Counted from the stretch's first letter, positions 1 through 7,843 are shown. The stretch is 11,601 bases of DNA from an uncultured Deferribacteraceae bacterium (GCA_947039055.1 CAMQYB010000041.1:1-11601); one strand, 5' to 3'. The notes: generated by a model not told the origin, from the sequence alone. A program made the numbers and translations.

Positions 1-830
1 GTTGAGACTGATTTGTTCAGCGTATAGTAATGTAATCCGTCTACACCGTTCTTGATTAAATTGTTCGATTGTTCAACTGCAATATCTATTCCCACCTTTG
101 CCGTCTCTTCATCACTTCTACCCTCAATTCTATCTATAACTTTTTGAGGGATAGAGGTGCAACACATATCAGTAAATCTAACGATCTGTTTATAGTTCGT
201 GATAGGCATGATACCCGCAACGATTGGCAGATTTATACCCTCTTTAGCAATTCTATCTCTAAACCTATAAAATGTATCGTTATCAAAAAATAATTGCGTT
301 ACAAGAAAATCTACTCCTGTATCAACTTTAATTTTAAGGTTTTCGATATCATTATCAATAGACAAAGACTCAGGATGTTTTTCAGGATAGCATGCACCAC
401 CTATACAAAAAGCGTCCTCATTTTTGCTTTTTATATATGTTACAAGATCTGATGCGTACTGAAACTTACGAGATTTAACAAGATCAACTTTATCAGAAGG
501 AATATCGCCTCTGAGTGCTAAAATATTCTCAATATTGTTATCTTTAAGTTCTGACAAAATATTATCAACTGTATCGTTATCAAAGCCGACGCAAGTTAAA
601 TGCATCATTACTGATGTGTCTAAATGTTTCGTAACTTCAATTGCGTACTCTAAACTTTTATCACTGGTTGTGCCTAATGCACCAAATGTTACTGAAGCGT
701 AATCGGGGTTCATACCCTTTAAACTATCCATTGTTTCATAGAGTATATTTTCGTTTTCAGGCGATTTAGGAGGAAAAAACTCAAACGAGATAGCGGGGTG
801 TTTAATTTTTAAGATGTCTTTAATTTTCAT
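1..830 (-). CDS. metF: Methylenetetrahydrofolate reductase (partial, 3' end beyond the left edge)
   Basis: The enzyme reduces 5,10-methylenetetrahydrofolate to 5-methyltetrahydrofolate with an FAD cofactor in the cytoplasm, supplying the methyl group for methionine synthesis. The reading frame is open from ATG at 830 to the window edge: 276 codons, without a stop. Family signatures appear in order: SFEFFPPK (Glu17, matching the catalytic Glu28 of E. coli MetF), SVTFGALGTT, HLTCVG, ALRGDIP (Asp109, matching E. coli Asp120), CYPEKHPES, FLVTQLFFD, PIVAGIMPI and HYYTLNKS near the edge. MetF is usually about 280-300 residues, so only a short C-terminal tail is missing. The start is chosen because MKIKDILK is a typical MetF N-terminus, although no strong Shine-Dalgarno lies just upstream. 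It is transcribed away from all the other intact genes, and no other methionine gene is visible. Confidence 0.96.
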   Translation of the reverse strand, partial: MKIKDILKIKHPAISFEFFPPKSPENENILYETMDSLKGMNPDYASVTFGALGTTSDKSLEYAIEVTKHLDTSVMMHLTCVGFDNDTVDNILSELKDNNIENILALRGDIPSDKVDLVKSRKFQYASDLVTYIKSKNEDAFCIGGACYPEKHPESLSIDNDIENLKIKVDTGVDFLVTQLFFDNDTFYRFRDRIAKEGINLPIVAGIMPITNYKQIVRFTDMCCTSIPQKVIDRIEGRSDEETAKVGIDIAVEQSNNLIKNGVDGLHYYTLNKSVS

Positions 831-858
831 AATGATATGATGATATACAAACTCTCTA

Positions 859-888
859 TTGACTGCAAGTATAAAATTAATATAGAAT
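859..888 (+). promoter_or_regulatory. Candidate promoter for the 944 gene
   Basis: TTGACT (859-864) and TAGAAT (883-888) are separated by 18 bases, a good match to a housekeeping sigma-70-type promoter. The predicted transcription start near 895 leaves about 50 bases of leader before the GTG start at 944. AT-rich DNA produces -10-like boxes by chance; the TTGACT box is what gives this one weight. Confidence 0.5.
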
Positions 889-896
889 AAAGATTG
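868..896 (-). promoter_or_regulatory. Candidate metF promoter, overlapping the divergent one
   Basis: On the minus strand TATACT (873 to 868) is a fair -10 box, with a weak CAATCT (896 to 891) at 17-base spacing. The start would fall near 861, about 30 bases before the metF ATG. It overlaps the plus-strand promoter candidate, so the two transcription units may compete for polymerase. Confidence 0.3.
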
Positions 897-943
897 TGTG
901 TGTGTTCTGTATCTATATATTACGATAAGAGGGTTTTTTAACT

Positions 944-1540
944 GTGAAATTGCTTTACAAGAGATTACTGTTACTATTTATTGTGCTGATTCTCCTTATA
1001 AACATTTCATCAGCGTTTATGAGTTTAAATCCTAGACAACTTTCAACTTTTGCGTTCTATGATTCAAGAGCTGTTGCTTTATTTTATAGAGTTAAAAATG
1101 TTGTTCTTGAATCGGGACTGTATCCACAAGAGACAGAATCCGAAGATTTAGTAGCATTAGCAGATGATGCTGCATCAGAGTATGGAATAGATAAAACATT
1201 GCTATACACATTGATTAATGTTGATGGTAAATACGCAATTACTGTAACTGGCGGAATGGGATATACAAAAATTACTCCGACAGCTTTTATGGAAAGTGGT
1301 TACGGTGATCCATTTTTAGCTAAGGATAATATCTTTGCTGCTGCAAAACAGTTAGGAGAACTTAAAGATAAAGATATGCACAATGCCGATCTGATAAGAG
1401 AGTTCTTAACGTGTGGATTAAATTTTGACAACGTCTTAACATTTGCACCATCAGCCAACGCATTAATATTATTTCATACAGAAAAATATAACGATCTATT
1501 AAGAAAAGGTAACGGATCAAGTAAACTTAAAATATTCTAA
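944..1540 (+). CDS. Exported lytic-transglycosylase-like (SLT fold) protein with an altered catalytic site
   Basis: 198 residues. Residues 1-24 look like a signal peptide (KLLYKR, then a Leu/Ile-rich core ending ISSA before F25), so the protein is probably periplasmic. Residues 68-140 resemble the soluble lytic transglycosylase domain: ALADDAASEYGIDKTLLYTLI, then GGMGYTKITPTAF where the family has GAMGLMQLMPxTA, then a DPF..DNI..AAKQLGEL helix. In active enzymes a Glu-Ser follows the first helix and Glu is the catalytic acid; here the aligned pair is Asp94-Gly95 in INVDGKYA. The later AYNAG-type motif is not recognisable. A structural or peptidoglycan-binding role is therefore as likely as catalysis. 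The start is GTG with GAGGG at 929-933. An in-frame ATG at residue 26 would remove the signal peptide and is less likely. It may head a transcription unit with mqnB, 66 bases downstream. Confidence 0.72.
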   Translation: MKLLYKRLLLLFIVLILLINISSAFMSLNPRQLSTFAFYDSRAVALFYRVKNVVLESGLYPQETESEDLVALADDAASEYGIDKTLLYTLINVDGKYAITVTGGMGYTKITPTAFMESGYGDPFLAKDNIFAAAKQLGELKDKDMHNADLIREFLTCGLNFDNVLTFAPSANALILFHTEKYNDLLRKGNGSSKLKIF

Positions 1541-1606
1541 AAACCATATATATAGTGTTGAAGAGAGTATATAGGTCACATTAATTTAATTAAAGAGCAA
1601 TCAATT

Positions 1607-2275
1607 ATGTTAGATAATTATAATGAAATCATCGCAATACCATCTGAATTTGAGGTTAAAAAGATATTTGGTAATGTATCTATAAAAGTTGAAAACGGTC
1701 TAAAATATACTCTATACAGAGATTATCTAATATTGTTGACTGGCGTATCAAAAATATCTACAACTTATAATTTAACAAAATTTTTATCAATAAGTAGTAA
1801 TATTAGCAAGATATATCTTGTTGGTATCGCTGGTGCTTATGAGGATAGTAACCTTAATATATCAGATATTATTTCTGTTCAAAAAGATTATTTAATTGAT
1901 GAGGCAACTATCACTCAAACAGATAACAATGTTGAAATTGTAACCATGCATGAGAAAGGTATCAATATTATTGATAGCAATTTTGCAGAATTTAAAGTTG
2001 TTGAGAGTATGAAAGTTGTGAATTCTAACACTGTTTCGTTAATTCAAACCGATGAAAATATATGTAATGCATATAGAGATAAGTATGGTGCATCTATTGA
2101 GAATATGGAAGGTGCTGCCTTTGGATATATAACATCGCAGTTTAATATTGATACTTATCAGATAAGATCAATCTCCAATTTTTGTGGATCAAAATTTAAT
2201 GATAGTTGGAATATTAAAGGTGCTTGTGCAAAGCTTAAAGATTTTATAGATGGTGTAGTTGATGCGAATATTTAA
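1607..2275 (+). CDS. mqnB: Futalosine hydrolase (MqnB-type nucleosidase)
   Basis: 222 residues of the purine nucleoside phosphorylase / MTA-SAH nucleosidase fold. The probable reaction is removal of hypoxanthine from futalosine to give dehypoxanthine futalosine, in the cytoplasm, as a step of the alternative menaquinone pathway. Visible evidence: GIAGAY (73-78), followed by SNLNISDIIS; IENMEGAAFGY (164-174), in which Glu168 matches the ribose-binding Glu of this fold; and IRSISNFCG (186-194) followed by DSWNI (199-203). The SN plus a downstream W-D/N-I pattern is, as I recall it, characteristic of futalosine hydrolases, whereas MTA/SAH nucleosidases have Asp at the Asn191 position. Family length fits. 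The Shine-Dalgarno is weak (AAGAG, 1592-1596). No other mqn gene is in the window. A different nucleosidase specificity is the main alternative. Confidence 0.82.
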   Translation: MLDNYNEIIAIPSEFEVKKIFGNVSIKVENGLKYTLYRDYLILLTGVSKISTTYNLTKFLSISSNISKIYLVGIAGAYEDSNLNISDIISVQKDYLIDEATITQTDNNVEIVTMHEKGINIIDSNFAEFKVVESMKVVNSNTVSLIQTDENICNAYRDKYGASIENMEGAAFGYITSQFNIDTYQIRSISNFCGSKFNDSWNIKGACAKLKDFIDGVVDANI

Positions 2276-2283
2276 CTGTAGTA

Positions 2284-5200
2284 ATGGTTTATAATATGAA
2301 CAAAACCAGATTAATAAAATCACTGTTTATAGTTGTCATAATGTTACAGTTTTTAAGTTGCAGTAGTGATAAAAATGATGAAGTTTTACAACCTGATGGA
2401 AATAATAACAGAAGATATTTATCGGTACGCAATCTTGAATTTTCTAGTAGTACAGTTGATTTTGCAGAACAATCAAAAGGCTCTAAAACAGTTAAATCGT
2501 TCTCTGTTTCAAATAATGAAAAAAACTATCCGATAAAATTTTCAATTGATAATATCCCTAATAATATCACTGTGCTTGATACATCAACTTGTGCAAAAGA
2601 TAATGCGACTGTTTATCCTGGTGAAGGGTGCATATACTCTATTTTATTAGCTAATAATGAAGTGGGTGATCAGCTAGATAATATAACTTTTTACGATAAT
2701 TACTCTGAGGTGTATTTAGGTGTATCATCAAATGTTGTTACACGAAGTGTTAGAACAACAGGTCGCAATACACAAAGTGCTACGTCACGAGGTGCTTCGG
2801 TACGAGATGTTACGGCACAAAATATTACGGTGCAAAGTGCTACGGCACGGGGTGCTACGGCACGAGATGTTACGGCACAAAGTGCTACGGCACGAGATGC
2901 TTCGGCACGAGATGCTTCGGCACGAGATGCTTCGGCACGGGGTGCTTCGGCAATTAGTAATACTGGAACGAATGTTGAACTTAGCAAAACTTCGACAACA
3001 GGTATTAATGCATATAGTAGCAATACGCAAAACATAGACTTATCTGATAGCAATATTCAAGGCGTAACGTCTGTCAATTTCCCATTAATAATTAGTAAAG
3101 AGTATCATTCATACGGCAAGGTTGATAGGGCGTTAAACGGGGTGTTAACTGATTTTGTTATAAGTAACAGTTCATCAGCTGAAGTTAGTTTTGATATATC
3201 TCCTTTAACATCTGGTGGATATATTATTCATCCTATATCAACTTGTAAAACTGGTGTAAATAAGCTTAGTTCTGGACAAAATTGTTTTATAAGTATGGTT
3301 TTTTCACCAACATCATCAACTATTTATAACGATAGTTTTGATGTATCTTATAGAGGTGAAAAAATATCTGTAAGTTTAACTGGTGTCGGTGCAAAAAGAT
3401 ATACAGATATCAATTCGCTTAAATTATCTAAGGATATAATCAACTACGGAACAGTTACAAATGGCGAGTATAAAGTTTATAGTGTGACAGTCAAAAACAA
3501 CTCTAATGATTCGTTTATGAAATTTTCATTAGGAAATATTGAGGATGGTTTTTCATATCTTCCATCATCAACCTGTGGAGTATATTTTACAACTTTACCA
3601 CCTAGTCAATCGTGTGAGTTATCTGTAAAATATCTGTCTTCACCTAAAGATAAAACTGTTAATATAAAAGTGGGAACTGTTAATCTATGGGTTAATAATC
3701 TTTTTAAAGAGATTAAGTTTTTATCTAATTCAACAGATAAAAATATTTTATCTATCGATCAATCTATAATTGATTTTGATAATATTCTTGTGAAAAGTAT
3801 AAATAGTAACATGTTTACATTAAATAATAATTCTGACTTAGCTCAGTCTATTCGTATTACGAGTTCAGATGATATAACAATTAATAATGCTCCAACATCG
3901 ATACAAGCAGGTAGCAGTATGAAGGTTGATTTTTCATTACAACCAAAAAATATTGATAGAGATTATAGAGGTAATATTAAGGTTACAACGAGTGATGGTT
4001 CTGATTATATATTACCAGTTAAAGCAGAGGTTGTTTCTAAGAGTAATATTGATGTAACACAGTTTTTATCATCAGCATCTATCGGCGAAAAAGTGTATAT
4101 GTATGATGACAATATGCTAGTTTATAATCCTTTAATAGATAATAAATCTAACCAGTTATATAGTTATAATTTATCATCAACAACATGGAATAAGATTGAG
4201 TATACAGGAGATGTTCCTAAGTATGGTATAGGTGCAGAACTATTATTTTTCGATGATGCTTTTTATTTGTTTGGTGGAGCTGATAAAGATAGTAATTTAT
4301 CTAATAATTTATTATACTTTGACACGATCAGTAAGAAATGGAGTAGCATTGTAATAGATAATGGCGATATAAAGCCTACAGCTAGAAAAGGTTATAAAGG
4401 TGTTGTTGCAAAAGAGAAGTTATATATTATGGGTGGAGTGGATAGCAACGGAAATCAGCTAGATGAGATATGGAGTTATGATTTAAGTAGACGCTCTAAG
4501 GGTTTTGATAAAGTTAATATAAATCACTCCTTTACAGCTACGGAAATAAATGATGCTAGCACTATATTGATGTCTGATAATGACAATCTGTATATAGTAG
4601 TTGCAAATAAGGTTTATTCTTATAGAATAGGTGGTGAATTAAAGTGGAAAGAAGAGTATAGTGTAGCTGGTATAGATCTTTTAAAAAACATAAATGCAGT
4701 TATTGATAATAAAGTGTTATATTTAATTGGAAACAAGATAGGTAACGATAAATTATTTCTAAGTAAGTTAAATATGATTACAGGGCAAACTGTAGAGATT
4801 GAAACAAATGTGGCGATTAAAGGCGGTTTTAAATCGGTTCTACAATTAAATAGCGATGGTTTTATTTATCTTTTCTTAATGTTTGACGATAAAGTAAGTA
4901 ATGAATTATATTATTTAAATGATATAAGTGGAATGTTCGTTGAAATAGATACAAAAATCTATACAAATATTGAAAAGATTGATGCATCTGTTTTGTATAA
5001 GGAGTATATATATTCCTTAGGTTCTGATAATAAATTATATAATTATAACCTTAATTCGAAACGATTTGAGTATAAAAGTTTAATTAATTGTGCTAATATA
5101 TTAACTACTGTTACGCCACATCTTATATCTGACAGTAATCGTAACAAACTGTATGTTGTAGATGGTTCTAACAATATGTGCGAGTATGATATAGAGTTAG

Positions 5201-5802
5201 GTAGTTGGGTTAAGAAGGGTGTGGGTACATCAACTGGGGTTCAAGATAATTTCTCTGTAGCTATATATGGTAATCATTTATGGCTGTATGGTGGAATGAA
5301 GAGTGATAAGACAGTTAGTGATGAGTTATGGAAATATGATATTGATGGAAGTTCTGGCTGGATAAAAGTTACAAAGTCGTTAAGTTCTACTACTTCGATT
5401 TATGGTGTTTACGATCATAAGATGGTAGTATACGGAGATGCATTATATATTGTAGGTGGGTATTTAGATACACTTAGTCGCAAAAATAATTCAATATTCA
5501 AGATTGATTTATCAGAAGGGTTAGTAAGTATTAAAACGGTATCAACGCTTGATATAGAGAAACAACTTTCTGACAATTTTGGTATAGCTTTATATAAGAG
5601 TGGTTTTGTTTTGCTTGGCTTGAATGATATTAAGAATAATATTCTCTATTATAATGTAGAGGATAATGATTTCACAATATATAGCTCTATAGGTGGGGAT
5701 TATTTTGATAAAGAGTATGTGTCAAAGGTTATATCTTTTGGTTCAGCACTTTATCTACAAAATAATATATACCAAAGAGTAAGTAAGATTATTTTGGAGT
5801 AG
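2284..5802 (+). CDS. Large surface lipoprotein: ASH-like domains, tandem-repeat linker, Kelch-like propeller region
   Basis: 1172 residues. A short basic N-terminus and hydrophobic core end in QFLSC (Cys26), a lipobox with Ser at +2, suggesting outer-membrane anchoring. Four ASH / choice-of-anchor-D-type beta-sandwich domains follow at about 46-150, 266-370, 377-481 and 487-583. The first three carry paired cysteines (STC, then about 14-18 residues later a second Cys after PGEG, SSGQN or PPSQS), a likely disulfide; the fourth lacks them. A pentapeptide-repeat linker (about 162-223) sits between domains 1 and 2. From about 590 to the end there are roughly a dozen Kelch-like strands, clearest at YLFGG, LYIMGG, LWLYGG and LYIVGG followed by a W/Y-containing partner strand. 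Twelve blades would make two six-bladed propellers. It starts 8 bases after mqnB, so translation is probably coupled; ATG at 2296 is an alternative start. A role in binding or adhesion is a guess. Confidence 0.85.
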   Translation: MVYNMNKTRLIKSLFIVVIMLQFLSCSSDKNDEVLQPDGNNNRRYLSVRNLEFSSSTVDFAEQSKGSKTVKSFSVSNNEKNYPIKFSIDNIPNNITVLDTSTCAKDNATVYPGEGCIYSILLANNEVGDQLDNITFYDNYSEVYLGVSSNVVTRSVRTTGRNTQSATSRGASVRDVTAQNITVQSATARGATARDVTAQSATARDASARDASARDASARGASAISNTGTNVELSKTSTTGINAYSSNTQNIDLSDSNIQGVTSVNFPLIISKEYHSYGKVDRALNGVLTDFVISNSSSAEVSFDISPLTSGGYIIHPISTCKTGVNKLSSGQNCFISMVFSPTSSTIYNDSFDVSYRGEKISVSLTGVGAKRYTDINSLKLSKDIINYGTVTNGEYKVYSVTVKNNSNDSFMKFSLGNIEDGFSYLPSSTCGVYFTTLPPSQSCELSVKYLSSPKDKTVNIKVGTVNLWVNNLFKEIKFLSNSTDKNILSIDQSIIDFDNILVKSINSNMFTLNNNSDLAQSIRITSSDDITINNAPTSIQAGSSMKVDFSLQPKNIDRDYRGNIKVTTSDGSDYILPVKAEVVSKSNIDVTQFLSSASIGEKVYMYDDNMLVYNPLIDNKSNQLYSYNLSSTTWNKIEYTGDVPKYGIGAELLFFDDAFYLFGGADKDSNLSNNLLYFDTISKKWSSIVIDNGDIKPTARKGYKGVVAKEKLYIMGGVDSNGNQLDEIWSYDLSRRSKGFDKVNINHSFTATEINDASTILMSDNDNLYIVVANKVYSYRIGGELKWKEEYSVAGIDLLKNINAVIDNKVLYLIGNKIGNDKLFLSKLNMITGQTVEIETNVAIKGGFKSVLQLNSDGFIYLFLMFDDKVSNELYYLNDISGMFVEIDTKIYTNIEKIDASVLYKEYIYSLGSDNKLYNYNLNSKRFEYKSLINCANILTTVTPHLISDSNRNKLYVVDGSNNMCEYDIELGSWVKKGVGTSTGVQDNFSVAIYGNHLWLYGGMKSDKTVSDELWKYDIDGSSGWIKVTKSLSSTTSIYGVYDHKMVVYGDALYIVGGYLDTLSRKNNSIFKIDLSEGLVSIKTVSTLDIEKQLSDNFGIALYKSGFVLLGLNDIKNNILYYNVEDNDFTIYSSIGGDYFDKEYVSKVISFGSALYLQNNIYQRVSKIILE
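2767..2952 (+). repeat. 15-bp in-frame tandem repeat (coding minisatellite), 11 full units plus partial ends
   Basis: Eleven complete 15-bp units run from 2782 to 2946, with a degenerate unit before (2767-2781) and a partial one after (2947-2952). The commonest unit is tcggcacgagatgct, encoding Ser-Ala-Arg-Asp-Ala; the protein consensus is [S/T]-A-[R/Q]-[D/G/S/N]-[A/V/I], residues 167-221. The unit is 9/15 G+C in a gene that is about 30% GC, and it uses CGA and CGG for Arg where the rest of the gene mostly uses AGA. There is higher-order structure: the order QSA-RGA-RDV occurs at 2773-2811 and again at 2833-2871, followed by three near-identical RDA units. The length is a multiple of three, so copy-number change would preserve the reading frame. 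Confidence 0.95.
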
Positions 5803-5832
5803 TTAACTATTTATCTTATTATAAATTATAAT
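5803..5832 (+). promoter_or_regulatory. Candidate promoter for the first chemoreceptor, with a palindromic -10
   Basis: TTAACT (5803-5808) and TATAAT (5827-5832) are 18 bases apart. The -10 box lies inside a perfect short palindrome (ATTATAA, A, TTATAAT; 5818-5832), which could be a regulator site or simply AT-rich symmetry. The leader to the ATG at 5902 would be about 60 bases and contains a run of eight A. I see no terminator between the lipoprotein stop and this gene. Confidence 0.4.
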
Positions 5833-5901
5833 GATAATTAGATGTTCTATTTGCAGTTTTTATTGTAAAAAAAAGTATGTTTTCTTGGAGGAAGATGTTC
5901 T

Positions 5902-7557
5902 ATGTTTAAATTTTTCGCAAACATTAAAGTGAAGACGTTATCGAAGGTAATTGTTGTATTGATGCTAGTTTATATTGCTACATCATCAGGAGTTATGTTA
6001 CTGATTAAAAGCACTAGTACAGGTGTACATAACCAAACTATAACAAATGATAAAATATTGATATCTGCGTTTGAAGTATATGCTTTATCAACATCATCTT
6101 CAACATACCTTCGAACATACATAATGACAGATGATGCCACATTTTATGATAGATACGAAAAAATGTCACAAGGTGGGAATATATTTGATGAAAGAATCGC
6201 AGAATTTGTTACACTAGGTGTTCCAGACTCGATATTAACATTTTTATATAGTGCTGCTGATTTAGCAAATATTAATATAAGTATAGAGAATGATATAATA
6301 GCTCTTTATCAATCAGGGGATAAAGAAGGAGCTATTAAACTATTTTTTGGAGATAGATATACAACAGGCTTAACAACAATATTAGATAGAATAAAAGATT
6401 TTGAAGAAGCTGTAATGGCAAGTAATAAAGAGAAAATGGGAGCATCTGATGCTTTCTTAAATAGTTTAATTAAGACTTCAACAGGAGTGTTATTTGGATT
6501 TATCACTGTATTCTTCGGAGTGATTCTAATCTTATTACGTTTAATCACTAGTGCATTGGATCGTATGGGTGCATTATTTAAGAAATTAGCAGCAGGTGAT
6601 TTAACTGATCGTGTTCCAAACTTAGTATCAGAAAATGAAATATATAAAACATATAACTTGATAAATGCTTTTGTTGTGAATGTATCTGGAACATTAAAAG
6701 AGGTTTCGTTATCAACCGATGAAGTAGCCTCAGGTAATAATGAACTTGCTGTAACAACAGAGGAGTTATCCACTACATTCAACTCTCAGTCAGAGCAGGT
6801 AACAACTGCTGCTGCTGATATGGAAACAATTAGTGATAAACTAAGAAACGTTGTGGATATGTTACAATCGAACTCAGATGTAATGGATGTAACTGTTAAT
6901 AGCACAGAGAAAGGACAATCAAGATTATCTGTTGTTAAAAGTGCGATGCAAAATATTAATCAGCAAACAGATTCATTATCAGGCACGATTACGAAATTAT
7001 CTGATTCATCAGCAGAGATCGGCAATATTATTACAGTTATTAATGACATAGCAGATCAAACAAATCTGTTAGCATTAAACGCTGCGATTGAGGCTGCAAG
7101 AGCTGGAGAAGCTGGTAGAGGATTTGCAGTTGTTGCAGATGAAGTTCGTAAACTAGCAGAGCGTACTCAGAAAGCAACAAGTGAGATAGAGCAGATTATA
7201 TCAACGCTTCAGAACGATTCAGAGATCGCATCAACAGAGATGAAAAAAGCATCAACTACGGTATCAGATGGTGTAGCATCGATAGAAGAAACTGAGGAAG
7301 CATTCAATGAAATATTTGGAGGCGTAAATCAGATATCAGAAACAACTGCATCAATTAATGTAGAGGTTTCTCAAAACTACGATCTTATCCGCAGTATTTC
7401 TGAGTCAACTCAGATGGTAGCTGCAGGTATTGAAGAATCAACTTCAGCTGTTGCCGAGTTCACATCAACAGTTGGACATTTACAAAAACGTGTAGAAATG
7501 TTGAAAAATAAATTAGCGTTTTTTACTATTAGCGATGATTTAGATAAAATTAAATAG
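5902..7557 (+). CDS. Methyl-accepting chemotaxis protein, copy 1
   Basis: A 551-residue inner-membrane chemoreceptor that signals ligand state to the CheA/CheW complex. In order: TM1 at about 15-36; a periplasmic helical sensor of about 150 residues, probably a four-helix bundle (YLRTYIMTDDATFYDRY early, LYQSGDKEGAIKLFFGDRY late); TM2 at about 192-216; a HAMP linker at about 214-266 with LAAGDLTDRVP (Asp233); then the long coiled-coil signalling domain. Its hairpin tip is the near-invariant IEAARAGEAGRGFAVVADEV, turning at Glu403. There is no C-terminal NWETF-type CheR/CheB tether. The start is firm: GGAGGAAG at 5887-5894, seven bases before ATG. It is paralogous to the next gene from end to end, and the tips fall at the same residue number. 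The ligand cannot be deduced. Confidence 0.96.
   Translation: MFKFFANIKVKTLSKVIVVLMLVYIATSSGVMLLIKSTSTGVHNQTITNDKILISAFEVYALSTSSSTYLRTYIMTDDATFYDRYEKMSQGGNIFDERIAEFVTLGVPDSILTFLYSAADLANINISIENDIIALYQSGDKEGAIKLFFGDRYTTGLTTILDRIKDFEEAVMASNKEKMGASDAFLNSLIKTSTGVLFGFITVFFGVILILLRLITSALDRMGALFKKLAAGDLTDRVPNLVSENEIYKTYNLINAFVVNVSGTLKEVSLSTDEVASGNNELAVTTEELSTTFNSQSEQVTTAAADMETISDKLRNVVDMLQSNSDVMDVTVNSTEKGQSRLSVVKSAMQNINQQTDSLSGTITKLSDSSAEIGNIITVINDIADQTNLLALNAAIEAARAGEAGRGFAVVADEVRKLAERTQKATSEIEQIISTLQNDSEIASTEMKKASTTVSDGVASIEETEEAFNEIFGGVNQISETTASINVEVSQNYDLIRSISESTQMVAAGIEESTSAVAEFTSTVGHLQKRVEMLKNKLAFFTISDDLDKIK
7027..7202 (+). repeat. Chemoreceptor tip block, copy A of a near-identical 176-bp pair
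   Basis: This stretch matches 9034-9209 in the neighbouring receptor with only two mismatches, at 7152 and 7153. The first 125 bases are identical, including synonymous positions. It encodes the second half of the descending coiled coil, the tip and the first part of the ascending strand. Sequence on either side carries many synonymous differences, so the block looks homogenised by recombination between the two genes. Confidence 0.85.
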
Positions 7558-7569
7558 AGTTAAAAGTAT

Positions 7570-7620
7570 CTATAAGTTCATTATAAAATTGGTGAACTTA
7601 TAGGTGCTATATTATTTTTT
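7570..7620 (+). terminator. Rho-independent terminator after the first chemoreceptor
   Basis: A perfect 11-bp inverted repeat, ctataagttca (7570-7580) and tgaacttatag (7593-7603), has a 12-base loop. The stem extends outward to 7565 and 7608 with two G-U pairs, and a T-rich tract follows, ending in six T at 7615-7620. It begins 12 bases after the stop codon, so the second chemoreceptor needs its own promoter or read-through. Confidence 0.75.
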
Positions 7621-7765
7621 ATAAGTATAGGTTTTTATTATAAGAATAGGGAAGAAAGTCCTGTTGTAGTAGTAAGCATATAAAAAAATGATTAGGCATA
7701 TTGATATATTTTATACGTTCGTATACATAAAATTATTTTAGTGATTTGTGTATATGTAAATCCTT

Positions 7766-7802
7766 TTGAACTATGATATGATCAGTTTGTAGAACAGTTC
7801 AA
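7766..7802 (+). promoter_or_regulatory. Candidate promoter and operator for the second chemoreceptor
   Basis: TGATATGAT (7774-7782) is an extended -10 box with a predicted start near 7789. The box is enclosed by an inverted repeat, TTGAACT (7766-7772) and AGTTCAA (7796-7802), with 23 bases between the arms, which could be an operator covering the promoter and start site. No convincing -35 box is seen, as is common for extended -10 promoters. The 7558-7908 gap holds no gene; this site, the upstream terminator and the hairpin at 7813 are all I can support in it. Confidence 0.35.
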
Positions 7803-7812
7803 TATATAGAAC

Positions 7813-7843
7813 AATAAACACAGAATTACGTGTTTATTTTTAT
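7813..7843 (+). terminator. Attenuator-like hairpin in the leader of the second chemoreceptor
   Basis: A perfect 9-bp stem, aataaacac (7813-7821) and gtgtttatt (7830-7838), with an 8-base loop, runs into a T-rich tract. It would lie about 25 bases inside the leader RNA made from the 7774-7782 promoter and about 70 bases before the ATG. It could terminate transcription early or end transcripts from upstream. The stem is only 3 of 9 pairs G-C, so it is weak. Confidence 0.4.

Noticed and set aside
69..293. 74-residue plus-strand open frame
   Set aside because: It lies inside metF on the other strand and has no independent support.
2767..2952. CRISPR array or pentapeptide-repeat (A[D/N]Lxx) protein
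   Set aside because: The units are contiguous with no spacers, and the consensus [S/T]A[R/Q]xx lacks the Leu/Phe centre of the pentapeptide-repeat fold.
2700..3053. Long open frames on the minus strand and in another plus frame across the repeat array, with Cys-Arg-Ser or Leu-Arg-His-Glu-like repeats
   Set aside because: The 15-bp unit contains no stop in these frames, so they stay open automatically. They have no start signals, and the lipoprotein frame runs through with sensible domains on both sides.
6309..6782. 157-residue minus-strand open frame
   Set aside because: It is a shadow of the first chemoreceptor gene, with no family features.
7621..7765. Possible riboswitch in the long gap between the chemoreceptors
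   Set aside because: I looked for cyclic-di-GMP and other known aptamer cores and saw no conserved motif or multi-stem fold; the sequence is mostly A/T-rich with short repeats.
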